NCBI GenBank assembly: GCA_003952965.2
Contig: CM025852.1
Span: 11,714,353-11,778,352, forward strand
Origin: Morella rubra
Lineage: Eukaryota > Streptophyta > Magnoliopsida > Fagales > Myricaceae
Direction: 5' to 3'
DNA length: 64,000 nucleotides
Shown piece after piece: positions 45,840-56,877 of the stretch. How positions within the stretch are numbered: the first letter of the stretch is position 1; each line of letters begins with the position of its first letter. The translations under genes were made by a program, and so were the position numbers. The notes beneath the pieces were generated by a model, which saw only the letters and a list, made by a program, of their open reading frames with translations, was not told the DNA's origin and ran no database searches.

Positions 45840-46171
45840 AAAGAATTGATCAATGCGATTGAACCACTCAATAGAGTCATCAACGGAGTACCTTGGAAAT
45901 TCGAGTTTAGCCTTTTTTGATGAAAAAAATTGCCGGCCTACATCCATGTCATCTCTATTTTCTGCCCCTTATGGTGCAAGAACGGTCATTATGGTGATGA
46001 TTGGTCCCGACTCTCGAAGAAAACAAAGCCTCGGACAAGCGATTGATCGTCGCTTCCAGTTTGTGGAGTTTGTCAGCAACAACAAGCTCCATTTGAAGGA
46101 CGCTTTCTTGAAGGCTGCCAACCCTTGCTTCTAAATGCTCGATCTCTCTTTGTGAGTGGTCATTGAACCGA
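45840..46171 (-). pseudogene. gypsy gag 5' fragment
   Basis: Directly after the primer site on the minus strand the sequence reads THKEREIEHLEARVGSLQES and then LVVADKLHKLEATINRLSEA, a coiled-coil leader typical of gag of plant Ty3/gypsy elements. It stops at the inverted LTR piece, so the rest of this second element is gone. Confidence 0.6.
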
Positions 46172-46183
46172 GCTCTAATACCA
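46172..46183 (-). other. gypsy primer-binding site
   Basis: The complement is TGGTATTAGAGC, one base off the initiator tRNA-Met site, two bases from the LTR end. Confidence 0.7.
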
Positions 46184-46185
46184 AT

Positions 46186-46487
46186 TGATAGGTCTCAGTC
46201 AAAGCTTTCCCCAAAGTCGATAGAATTCTCTTCGGGTGAGAATGAACCTCAAGTTGTTTGGATAAAAATATACTTGATTTATTTTCCCTTCTAGTAGAAT
46301 TTGCTAGAATTTAAATAAACGACGACTAACAATTCTTCCTAAACTTACTACCACAACTTCCTAAAATACAGACACAAACTCCTAAAATAAAGACACAAAC
46401 AACTACAAAATATAAGCTAACAACTATTTGACTTATTCTAACTGATTGCTACATGGAACCAAATATTCCACATTCTACTCCTCATCA
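46186..46487 (-). repeat. gypsy LTR, 302 bp, shared by two elements
   Basis: On the minus strand it runs from TGATGAGGAGTAG to GACCTATCA, with canonical TG...CA. Upstream on the minus strand is an integrase end; downstream are a primer site and gag start. An LTR with internal sequence on both sides is the product expected from recombination between two elements. Confidence 0.7.
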
Positions 46488-46494
46488 ATTAGTG

Positions 46495-46830
46495 ATTTTG
46501 AAACTTTCAAAATTACTAACCGACAAAACTCCAAGTTTTGTTGTATAATCTATCACATGAGAAGGATCTGGAGCATTTTTTCTTAGCATAGAGATGTGAA
46601 AAAGTATCATGGACTCCTTCCTAATTCTGGGGTAAGTCTAATTGATAAGCTCTACCCCTACCTATCGTAAAATCTCAAATGGTCCAACATATCGGGGTCT
46701 TAACTTCCCTTTCTTTCCAAATCTCTTAATTCCTTTCATAGGAATCACCTTTCAAGAATACTTTATCCTCTTCTTCAAATTCTAACAGGCGTCTATGATT
46801 GTCAGCATAACTCTTATGTCCACTTTGAGC
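46495..46830 (-). pseudogene. gypsy integrase C-terminal end
   Basis: The minus-strand frames read DNHRRLLEFEEEDKVFLKG, then RFGKKGKLRPRYVGPFEIL (the GPY/F-type module) and FHISMLRKNAPDPSHVIDY, the usual end of gypsy pol. Frameshifts separate the pieces. Confidence 0.7.
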
Positions 46831-47570
46831 TACCTTTAACCTTTCTTTGATCAGTTCTATCTTTTCACAAGTCTTTTGTACGATTTCAGATCCTATCATC
46901 TATAATACAATCTACACTTAATCTCCATAATCCTTCTAAATCTCCAATGAACCATTACATCAAAATTGATCTAAAACTCCCAAAAAATCCTATTTATTAA
47001 ATCCATAAAAGGTTTATGATGCAATAATCAATTCTAATGGCATCAATAAGGGTTCATAATAGCAATATCTAGTGCAGTATACCTTCTTAGATGTAGTCCT
47101 TTCCTAACTCCAAAGATTGCACCCTCTAGCAAATTCCTTGGTTCCTTGCTCATGCACTATTTTATCTTTTAGGAACCTCAATGACAAGTACAGATCAAAT
47201 CTAGCACAGCCTAATCAAACCTCAATGACAATAACTTCATCACCTCATACTTTTAGATCTAAGATCCAAGCTCAACAATATCAATCCCAAAACTAATCAG
47301 AATCTATTATCCTCAAAACAACCTCAAAAGTTTTAATTTCCTAAGCCTTAATGGAATCAAGATCAAGACCTACATTTACATCGGATTTAAGCTATCCTCT
47401 GACTTTGATTTAAACTCAGGACCAATTAATCTTCAATCACAGTCGTTTATCAATTCTAACCATCTCCTCTGTCTTATATTCAACATACTTCATATCCTAA
47501 AAGAGCATCTTTCCTCGAAATTAACCTGCAACGAATCTTCTGTAATATCAAGCCTAAGAGACTAAGAATC
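46830..47570 (-). other. non-coding remnant replacing the gypsy RT/RNase H/integrase core
   Basis: Reverse transcriptase, RNase H and the integrase core should lie between the protease (47.6-47.8 kb) and the integrase end (46.5-46.8 kb), over 2.5 kb in a full element. Only about 0.75 kb of unrecognisable sequence is present, so most of pol is deleted. Confidence 0.5.
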
Positions 47571-47580
47571 TCAAAACGCA

Positions 47581-47800
47581 TTAACTGGCCTTGGCCAATT
47601 GATCATCACTATACGTTACTAGAGTCCACCAATCCATTCCAAGGATCACATCAAAATTTCTTATATCCAAGATAATTAAATCTATAGATAATATTTGTCC
47701 TTCTATCTCCATTGGACAATTCTTAATTTTCCTTGTACACATACTACTTATCTCCAATAGATGTGATAACTCCAACAAATAAAGGTTCTACCAATAACCC
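47581..47800 (-). pseudogene. gypsy aspartic protease fragment
   Basis: The minus-strand reading LIILDIRNFDVILGMDWWTL matches the conserved tail of plant gypsy retropepsins (DVILGMDWL). The catalytic DTG/DSG half further upstream is not readable. Confidence 0.65.
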
Positions 47801-47907
47801 AAGTCTATTGATACAATTATACGAAATAAAGGAATGCATAACACCTATATCATTTACTACTCCACAAGACAGGGAACAAAAATACATGTCATCATGTTCT
47901 TATCCTA

Positions 47908-48265
47908 CTATGCTTCTTCCATAGATAAAGCAAACACCTTAGCTGGTCCAATTCCTTTCTGTTGATAACTAGAGTTTCCTCTCTGTTGATTTCTAGGGTT
48001 AGTAACTTGATTACTACACACATTCTGAGAGACTCCTTGTCTCACTCTACAATCTCGAGCAAAATGACCTAACTTTCCATAAGTAAAACAAACTATCCCT
48101 ACAAACACTAGGATCATTTCTTCTATCTCCTTGTTCGTTGCCTCTATTTCCAAAATTGCCTCCTCTCTTCCCTAGTGATTGTCCTTGAGAATTATTTCTT
48201 TGGAAAGATCTTTTCTTGACTCTGTTCATAAAGAATGACACTCTCTTGCAAAGTACATTCCACAA
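47908..48265 (-). pseudogene. gypsy gag zinc-knuckle region, mutated
   Basis: CFTYGKLGHFARDC is a CCHC knuckle in which the second Cys has become Tyr, which should abolish zinc binding. Gln/Asn/Arg/Gly-rich sequence surrounds it, as usual for gag C-termini. Confidence 0.7.
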
Positions 48266-48453
48266 TCGAGGCTCTATCCACTAGCTGCTGAAATTCTCAA
48301 ACTTATGGCAACAGACTTTATCCTTAATACGAAAGTGTAATCCTCTCTCAAACTTATGAGATTTCTTACTCTCATCAGGAATCAAATATAAGGCAAATCG
48401 AGATAATTCTATGAACTTAGCAGCATACTCAGCTACTGACCTTGTTCCCTGAC

Positions 48454-48830
48454 TTAGGTAGTAAATTCCTGGGCTTTGGCTTCTATGATCATTTCAGGAA
48501 AATATCGATCTAGAAATTCTTTCTTAAATTGCTTCCAAGTCCGCTCAATCTCCAAGAGTTCCTTCTTTGCTTGCCACCACCTTTTGGCTTCTCCTTTCAA
48601 TTGATACGTGGCAAATCGTATCATTTGATCATTAGTACACTCTAAAACTTGCAATAGCTCCTTTGTGTTCAAAAGCCAATTCTCAACCACTAAGGTTTTC
48701 ATACCTTTTTCATAACTAGGGGGATGGTGCTCTTCAAATGAACTGTCTTCATGAACAATCTCCACTCCTTTATCCCCATCCCTATTCCAACTGTCTACCA
48801 CTATCTCCAAAGATGGGATGCTAAATGATC
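48454..48830 (-). pseudogene. gypsy gag capsid region (retrotransposon gag domain)
   Basis: The frame contains ENWLLNTKELLQVLECTND, RFATYQLKGEAKRWW, TWKQFKKEFLDRYFPEMI and KAQEF, the hallmark order of the plant retrotransposon gag domain. It opens inside a tandemly duplicated stretch. Confidence 0.8.
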
Positions 48831-49030
48831 ATAAATCCTAAGGCAATAAACACAATATCATACTACTCTCATAACTAGGGGGATGGTGCTCTTCAAATGA
48901 ACTGTCTTCATGAACAATCTCCACTCCTTTATCCCCATCCCTATTCCAACTATCTACCACTATCTCCAAAGATGTATGCTAAAGATCAAAAATCCTAAGG
49001 CAATAAACACAATATCATACTACTCTCTTT
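48712..49030. repeat. 159-bp tandem duplication within the gypsy gag 5' region
   Basis: The sequence starting ggatggtgctcttcaaatg at 48722 recurs at 48881 with only a few differences, to about 49030. Its high identity suggests it is more recent than the other damage. Confidence 0.8.
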
Positions 49031-49127
49031 ACGAGACTATGCTTTTCCTAGCACCCTCATTTTCATTAAGTTTTGCTAACTATCTTCAGCTCTAATGCAA
49101 AACTATTCCTACTTTCCTAAACCACAG

Positions 49128-49139
49128 CTCTGATACCAT
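49128..49139 (-). other. gypsy primer-binding site
   Basis: The complement is an exact TGGTATCAGAGC. It marks the 5' end of the minus-strand gypsy internal region. Confidence 0.8.
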
Positions 49140-49605
49140 CTTTAATAGCTCAAACTGTGAATACCTCAAGCACTGTCTTATAGTAATGGATGCCGCTATT
49201 AAACTGAGGTTACGGCCAGTGGGAGAATTCTTAAAGCAACAGGATTCTAAGAAATAAACATCATCAAGACCCTTTATTTCAACCTTTGTATCACAAAAAG
49301 AGTATTAATTCTGCTTTTTATGTACGTCTACAAAACATGGCAGAATAATTACTAAATTCAGTATAATCTACATAGGTCTTTATCTTATTCTCTTCTACTC
49401 TTCCTCTTCATCATCGCTGCAAAATATAATCAGGATGCTCTCAACGATGATGTCTAGGCTCTCAATGACCCAGACCCAACTACTAGCTTCAATATCAAGA
49501 CCTCATGAGTCAAAGTATAAGTAAATTCTCCCACGTACATTCTGAACATCTGCTAAAAGAATTTAACAAACAACGGTGAGTCCAAATGACTCAGTAAAGT
49601 GTTAT
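49140..49605 (-). repeat. partial gypsy 5' LTR
   Basis: It matches the complement of the last about 460 bp of the LTR at 49749-51377, up to the primer site, and is cut at about 49605 (at tttactgagtcatttgg). The two LTRs are in opposite orientation. Confidence 0.7.
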
Positions 49606-49748
49606 GGCAGAGTCATGATATCACTGAAGCATCATGAGAGTTAGAGGCAGACATGCGTGACAAGCATCCTCAGTTGTTTGACTAATTGGTACGTTTCTTG
49701 TGTTATGTTTAAATTATAAGGACGAAATTATTTCTAAGTGGGGGAGTA
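49606..49748 (+). mobile_element. 3' internal end of a plus-strand gypsy element, with polypurine tract
   Basis: It ends ggacgaaattatttctaagtggggg, the usual 3' end of plant gypsy internal regions. The polypurine tract aagtgggggag is at 49736-49746, right before an LTR start. Confidence 0.65.
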
Positions 49749-51377
49749 TGTCATACCCTGAGCTTTTAGCATAACATGCATATTTTCTGTTTGGGTTTAG
49801 TAGTGCATTATGGGGTACTTAGTGACTAAGTGAGATTAATTAGTACTTGATGTATTAAGTTCAAAACCTTGATTAGGATCTAATTTAGTGAGATTTGGAG
49901 TTCGCATGTAACTGAGTTTTTGTTCAAAATGTTAAGAAGCATATATTGGATTAATTTAATTTTTTAAGCTAGTAGGACGTTTTTTTCTCGAAAACCGAAC
50001 CACATGATTTTTATTCTACTAATATGTCGGGAGTTCATCCACAAGTTTATGGTTCAATTTTGGGAACTTTTTATTTTTCGAAAGCTAGTAGGTCGATTTT
50101 TGGAATTGTGGATAGAGATGAATTGTGGATAAAGATGAGATTGTGGATAGAGATGACTTATGGATAGAGAACAAATATTGGATAGAGATGACGAATAGGA
50201 AGCACGACGAATCAAGCCTAGAAGCACGACGAATCAAGGCTAGAAAGCACGGCCAAAAAGGCTAAACCTAGAGAAGCACGAAGTGTCGAACTGTAGGAGT
50301 TTCGATGGTGACTCGCCATAGCTACCTTGCCTTGCAGCTGCTGTAGGTTGCTAGGTGTTGTTTTTGCCTTCATAACACTTTCCTTTTTTGAACTGTTTAT
50401 AATGTTGTGATGATGGAAACGAGTTAAGGTGTTGCATATCATAAATGAGATGTATGGGCGTTGATATGAGATATGCATACTTAACTTGTACGTTGGAAAG
50501 GAATATTTGATGTTCAAGTATGGTAAGGTGTTGCATATCATGAATGATATGTATGGGCATTGACATGAGACATGCATACTTAACGTAATACTGTGAAGAC
50601 GTAACAGTACTGTACACAAGAGGATGTGTTCACTTATTGTGACATTCTGGCCTCTCCGTCATACGAGGAAAGATCCTCTATGAGGATACCGTATTCTACT
50701 TTGGGAGTAATGCCACAAAACATGGAGGTTACTTGTAACCCGTCACTTTGGCCAAGTGATTCACTCTGAAGAGTGAGAGTAGTGGTCGTTGAAAAATGAA
50801 AAAGATCATTATTTAAGAATTAAGTCTTTTCATTTACTTTCTTCTTATGTTTTGAGATTTTATTGATGAACAGGTTTTCTTCAATATCTTGTTTTTGTAT
50901 CTGTTATCTGTCTAACCACTAGCTTTACTGAGTCATTTGGACTCACTGTTGTTTGTTAAATTCTTTTAGCAGATGTTTAGAATGTACCTGGGAGAATTTA
51001 CTTAGACTTTGACTCATGAGGTCTTGATACTGTGCTGGTAATTGGGTTTGGGTCACTGAAAACCTAGACATCATTGTTGAGAGCGTCTTGATTATATTTT
51101 CTAGCGATCATGAAGAGGAAGAGCAGAGGAGAATAAGATAAAGACCTATGTAGATTATACTTAATTTAGTAGTTATTCTGCCATGTTTTGTAGATGTACA
51201 CAGAAAGCAGAATTTGTACTCTTTTATGATATAAAAGTTGAATAAAGGGTCTTGATGAGGTTTATTTATTTGAATCCTATTGTTTTAACAATCCTCCCAC
51301 TGGTCGTAACCTCAGTTTAATAGCGCGTCCATTACTATAAGACAGCGCTAGAGGTCTTTACGGTCCGGGCTATTACA
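49749..51377 (+). repeat. complete gypsy LTR, 1629 bp
   Basis: It runs from TGTCATACCCTGAGC to GGCTATTACA, canonical TG...CA. Inside are a short tandem stretch (ggatagagatga, 50105-50190), a repeated gaagcacgacgaatcaag (50200-50240) and a tandem duplication of about 85-115 bp around ttgcatatca (50425-50585). No primer site follows, so it is a 3' LTR whose element body is lost to the left. Confidence 0.75.
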
Positions 51378-53065
51378 GTAGGTCCAACTGTTACACAACA
51401 AACTGCAGAAACTTAACCTGTATCATCGCCTCCCCATTGTCTGGTATTACCTATCCATTGTGCCACCACAAAGCATGCCACGTTGAACCCCCTTCACCAG
51501 CGCAAGAGTTAGCCCGCGATGGAATCTTGACAAACATAACAATGGCGTGTCCTACTATGACATTATCGTCGAGTTACACTTCGTCCTTGCCCTTCCAGCC
51601 CAAACCGAACGCAATGAGTCCAATTTCAATTAACATTCCCTTCATGAGTGCTGCCTCGATGCAGTACAGGAATGCAACGGGTTAACGATGTTGTGCGCTG
51701 ATTGTGTTATTTATCATCATGTGTTGATTCCTAGCATGGTATAATGGATAAGCACAAAAAGACTCTAGCAGCATCGTAAGTATTCACGCATTATGAAGTC
51801 ACAGAGTGAGTGTTCACTCTCCTTACGCGCCTGGTGATTCCATCAAATAATGAAAAATACCTGTCAGATCACCTTTGCTCACCTAACGTGTGACACAACA
51901 CCCTAGCGTCAAACTTGTCCGTATCACCTTTCAATCACATTCCCTTACCAACGCATGTCACGTATGGGTCAAATATGAATATAATTATATTCATATATGA
52001 TAAATTTATAGGACACAGAAGAATATTGAATCGAAGCACAAATACATGATCAACAACTCGCCGAACATCAATGAATAGCCCTCAACAGAATGACAAATTT
52101 CTATTGTTATACCCAGATGGTCCGACAGTCACATTTTAGCATGGAGAACATGCAAGAACTCTATGTTGGAACATACCAAGGCGATATGGAGAACATGTAT
52201 GAGATACTATCGCCCAAGAGGCTAAAGCAACAAAAGAGTGAGACGCGAAAATCGCAATATGTTGAACAGTCCATGATTTTCAAGTTTAGGATAAACAATT
52301 AACTTTCTCCAAATACTCGAGCAATTCATTATTTTCATGGCTCTTCCAAACCAATAACTAACACTCTATTGTATCCTAATGCAATGTAGAATGTACCACT
52401 ATCATTCTCTAACAAATAAAATTAATTTTATGATTTACTATTTATAGCAACTATAGGAATAAGTTCTCATATTTACTTCAAACAACTGCATTTGTAGAAC
52501 CACTATCCATGACCAATAAAATTAACAATTGTAGAACTATTTTTGAAAATAAAGATAAGAAACCCAAAAAGATAGTTGTCATTACCGTAAATGCCAGCAA
52601 AAAGTAGAAACATGTTGAACAACATAACGATCAAAGCAATCAAATCGAAGCAAAACTCACCAAAAACCTTCGATAAAGAGTAGGTCCATGGAAACCCACT
52701 GAAAACCACTTATGTATATTCCCTTATAAAGATACCCATATAAAGTCGAATACAAGAAACCATACTGAGAAAGAACCGTAACTATCAAACAAAATGAATT
52801 GAACCAAATACGTCGTGGAGAACGAAAAACAAAAGTTTTCATTTCCTTACCGATTTATGTTTGAGAGAGTCGAATGCTTTGCTTTTATAATCTTCAGGTA
52901 TTTGTAGCGCAAAAATATTTTTCTATATCCTAATGCATGCAGGAAAATAAATTTCAGTGATGACTGAGAGAGAGCAGCAGTCATTCCTTTCCTAATAACG
53001 AGTAAGATTGTAGCTAGTAAGATAAGGGTTCCTAGCTCCTATAGGAACGACGGCGTAAATACTCT
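51378..53065. other. unassigned sequence, no gene recognised
   Basis: Short frames (82 codons at 51437, 70 at 52090) resemble nothing known. A perfect palindrome-like atatgaatataattatattcatat lies near 51975. The base composition is not unusual. Confidence 0.35.
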
Positions 53066-53069
53066 CACG

Positions 53070-53660
53070 ACGCTTCCCACGACTACTGAACGATTCTTTC
53101 TGTCATTTTATTGGTCGTTTGGCTCCAACGGCTGCTCAAGAGTGGGTCGCGCGAATGGCCTTTGGAAGCAAGCCCCTGGACAATATATTGTGGTTGAGGT
53201 GGCAAGACAAAGAGGTATTTTCGCTTGCACAATGCTTCCCACAACTGGCAAGCGATTCTTTTTATCATTTCTTTGATCGTTTGGCTCCAGTGGCCATTCA
53301 AGCATGGGTCGCGCAAATGGCCTCTGGAAGCAAGGCCCAAGACAATACGTTGTGGCTGACGTGGCAAGACAAAGAGGTATTTTCGCTTGCACTGCGCTTC
53401 CCACAACTAGCGAGAGATTCCTTCTATCATTTTTTTGGTCGTTTGGCTCCAGTGGCCATTTAAGTGCAGGTCGCGCGAATGGCCTTTGGAAGCAAGCCTC
53501 AGGACAATACGTCATAGATTATGTGGTAAGCAAATGACGTGATTTTCGCTTGCGCGATGCTTCTTATGTTTGGCGAGTGGTTCTTCTCTGTCATGTTTTT
53601 GTAGTTTGGCTCTAGCAGCAAGTAAAAATATGGGTCGCGCGAATAACCTCTGGCAATCAC
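53070..53660. repeat. 162-bp tandem repeat, about 3.6 copies
   Basis: Landmarks ggtcgcgcgaatggcc (53145), ggtcgcgcaaatggcc (53307), ggtcgcgcgaatggcc (53469) and ggtcgcgcgaataacc (53633) are spaced 162, 162 and 164 bp. gcttccc at 53072, 53234 and 53396 gives the same period. As 162 is a multiple of three, frames of 107-135 codons stay open on both strands; these are by-products, as no frame looks like a protein. Confidence 0.9.
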
Positions 53661-55650
53661 ACCTGGGCAACTTTTATCATACCTCTAGCAAAGAAAATAT
53701 TTGCAAAGTTATTCAAAGTAAGGGTTAGGATTTACTTTTGCGAATCCAAAGGCTAAAATTTAGCCACTACGTTTAATAAGATTTCATTTATATTGGCAGC
53801 TCGGCTTTGCTCAATTTGCCCATGGGTTCACCAACTTTTTGCATACCTTTCTCCCTCTCTTGTCTTCAACTCTTCGCCAACACCACTTTTTTTTTCTTAT
53901 TTATTTTTGTTCCTGAAACATCTTTTTCTTTCCCTTTCATCTCCTTCTAGCTCTATGCAAGGAAAAGCTCTTTTTGTGAACGATCCACCCTCCCCTCCCT
54001 CTTCCTCATTCTTTTCTCCTTCCGATTATTTAATCCTGGCAATTGTAGCTGCTCTCCTCCCTTTAGCCGGACACTACTCCTGCCTCACTAGGTCGACCTC
54101 CCACTATCACCGAACTGAGCTCCTCCTCTTCCTGGCTCACAACAATACTAGATTTGATTTCTCCGTTCAAGTTGTCCAAGCATTACTCTACTTAGCAAGA
54201 ATCTTCCTAGTATGCATCTCCTCCAAAACCTTTTTCCCACACGTAGAATAGGTTGTTATATGATTTGGGTGCTGCTATAATATTTGACAGATTCTGTATA
54301 ATAAATTGTGCTTGGTTTTTTTTTAGAATTGTTGCGCATATTAGGTGCTTGATAATATATCCAAGAATATATGAAGGTTGCAGACTCTCTATCACTATCA
54401 TATTTATAAATTTTACAAATTTAATAAGATTAAAAATATTCCTGATCTATCTTTATCATATTGAAACTAAAGGGAGTTTGAAATGGCTTGAACAACCCAT
54501 TGCTTCTATTGGAATTTTGCTTCTATTGAAATCAAAGGGAGTTTGAGTACTTTTGAAGACTTAGAATCTTGTAATTAAAGGGAGTCTAAAAAGGCTTTAG
54601 AAGATTTGAAATTTTGTAATTAATGGAAGTTTGGAAGCCCTTCAATTCCGAAGATTTTGGATTTTGTAAACATATGGATTTTGAATTGATAGGTTTGGTT
54701 ACAGTTAGATAGGGTATTTGAAGTGATGGACGCTTGCTAATTGTGCTATTAGGGACCAAAATTGTGCCCCAAATGAAGCCAATTTAAAACAATATGTATT
54801 TTGTTGCACAGTTGGGGTGTCAATATGGTGGTACTTGATGGCGACAAGAAATATGTTCAGTAGAAATAGCAGCACCTATGACAAAGAAAGAAAGGAAAGA
54901 AGAAATGAAGTTGCTAACCATGTTGTTGTTTTTTATACAAAGCAGCAACAAACACAGAAATGGTTTGCTTCTATACACGGGGTATTTTGCAATTTTAGAA
55001 TATATAAGCTTCCAACTGCAATTGCCCTTTGTTGGTTGGTTTCATGGGCTAATAAAAAATCATACATTTTTTAACTTCGAAAGTCAATTTAACATTTTTA
55101 TCAACTTTGAGTTTGGTGTCGGTAGTTTCTCTTTTGTTAAGTCACCATGGAATTTTTCCTTCAGGATAGCCTTCGAGCCACAATATAATTCTTTGAGGCA
55201 AAACATCAAGCCAACAATCAATCCACAAACTAGGCCATGACAACGGAAAAATTCCTATAAAGCAAAACATCAAACACTTGCCATGAATCCCATCAAAATC
55301 AAACATATGTTCCATGAGAATGAAGTAACCCACAAAATATGAGAATGTAGACGTGAAATAATGACAAGATGATTAATTGAAAAACAAGTTGATGTACGTA
55401 TGTACAATAGTTTCACTCGCGGGTAGTAACTCTTAATCCATGAAAAAACAGTGGGATAAACTCTCCAATCTAATTAATAATTTAGAGCATGGATAACGCA
55501 TAGCTAAAGCAATAATAAGATACATCTACCTCAATTCTGCAACTGTAGCCCATTTTCTCATAACATAAATAATAGGGTCAATTAAGGCTACCATTGTCAT
55601 ACTTAGAAAATAACATTACACATGACCTAAGTTTCAAAAGAAAAGTTCTG
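53660..55650. other. unassigned sequence with one unexplained reading frame
   Basis: A 152-codon plus-strand frame at 53793-54251 has Ser/Pro/Phe/Leu-rich sequence with two hydrophobic stretches (about 82-92, 125-145). It resembles no family I know and is rated doubtful. The stretch 54470-54630 has loose repeats of aaagggagtttga. Nothing else was recognised. Confidence 0.3.
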
Positions 55651-55658
55651 AGTTACAT

Positions 55659-56665
55659 CTAAAGGGAATATAACCAGGCCTTGTGTTGTGTGTTGGACAT
55701 GACCATGAATGCCTTTTGTGCAAACAAGTTTTCAAGCTCCTTGCACCCCTTCAAGAACATTGCGTGCTCATCTTCTCCCAGTAATGATTGCATAAGGAGG
55801 AGGCACTTTGTGTAAGGGTCATGTACGGCATCGGCTCCATCTTGGCTGGAGCTTGTGATACCAGTGGCTTTATTCTGCAGTGCAATCCCTTGTTCTAGAA
55901 TGTTGTTGCGGCAGTCTTGAGCACCGATAAACTTGAGGAGCGTCATACCATTTGTGTTGGCTCATGACTTCCAATCAGAACGCTTAGGGCGGAGGTGGAC
56001 ACTTGATGTGGAGTTAGTGGACCTTTTACCTGAATTGGTGCAGGTTGGAGAAGGAAGCCGTGCGCTAGAGGAAGATAGCACAACGGGATTATGGCTATCA
56101 TCGATCCCCAAACCATTAAGCTCATCCTCAAACTCACATTCTTTATCTGTGTCGGGCAAGCTAATTATGAAGCGTGGTGGAGGGCACCCGTAGCATTTGA
56201 ACTTGAGAAGAGTTCACACTTAAGTTCATAGTTGGCTAGACCCTTTTTTTTAAAGGGTTTCACATTTTTGTGCATCTGCATCAATGGAGAAGAAAACTCA
56301 GATACATTAAAAGCTAAAGTATTGATAGGGTGTTAATGGCATTTGGGGTTTATATTATCGCTAGGTAAGAGTGTCACTAGGCGACAATCCCAGTAACGGT
56401 GTTGTCTATTGGCTTCCATCCAAAGCCAATTTCATGGTGCAACAATTGGTAGACCTGCCTCTACTGTTTCTTCATCCTCTTAAGCTTCTCTTGGACCTGG
56501 TTGCTAGACTTGGACATCCCAGTGACTTTGTTAAGTTGTGGAGTTAGGCCTAGCCACATGGATGAGTGTGGGGAACAATCTTTGATGTTCCCAGTCACTA
56601 TTTGGTCCTTAAGGATGTTTAGAAGCGTGAGCTCTTTGGAGGCAGTCTAGTCAAAACCCTTCCCC
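55659..56665 (-). pseudogene. MYB/SANT-like DNA-binding protein pseudogene (PIF/Harbinger-associated type)
   Basis: The first half (56650-56400) reads ELTLLNILKDQIVTGNIKD, WLGLTPQLNKVTG, QVQEKLKRMKKQ, a stop, RQVYQLLHHEIGFGWKPIDN. This is the order of the plant Myb/SANT-like domain, which normally runs without a stop into a GFGWD-type motif. A Ser-rich low-complexity linker (56159-55962, shifted frame) follows, then the usual C-terminal helices (KCLLLMQSLLGEDEHAMFL to HKAWLYSL) ending at 55659. At least one stop and two frameshifts break it. Relatives are host proteins and the DNA-binding partner of PIF/Harbinger transposases; no transposase is seen nearby. Confidence 0.75.
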
Positions 56666-56877
56666 ATTTACAAAAATAGGGTGAGCATCAGTATGGATTG
56701 TATGTCAAGTTGCAATAAAAGGGAAGGAATTTTCAAAAATAGCATGTGAGGATCTATTGGGCATTGCATATCCTTATTCTTCTACCTCAGTTTCCATATG
56801 CATGTCATATCAGTGTGAGAGGGAGAAGGCAAAGTGTGGGGTTTATGGTTGAGGTGAAATATCAGCGCGACCGAAAT

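Noticed and set aside
53108..53515. 135- and 107-codon minus-strand frames and a 114-codon plus-strand frame in the minisatellite
   Set aside because: They are kept open only because the 162-bp period is a multiple of three.
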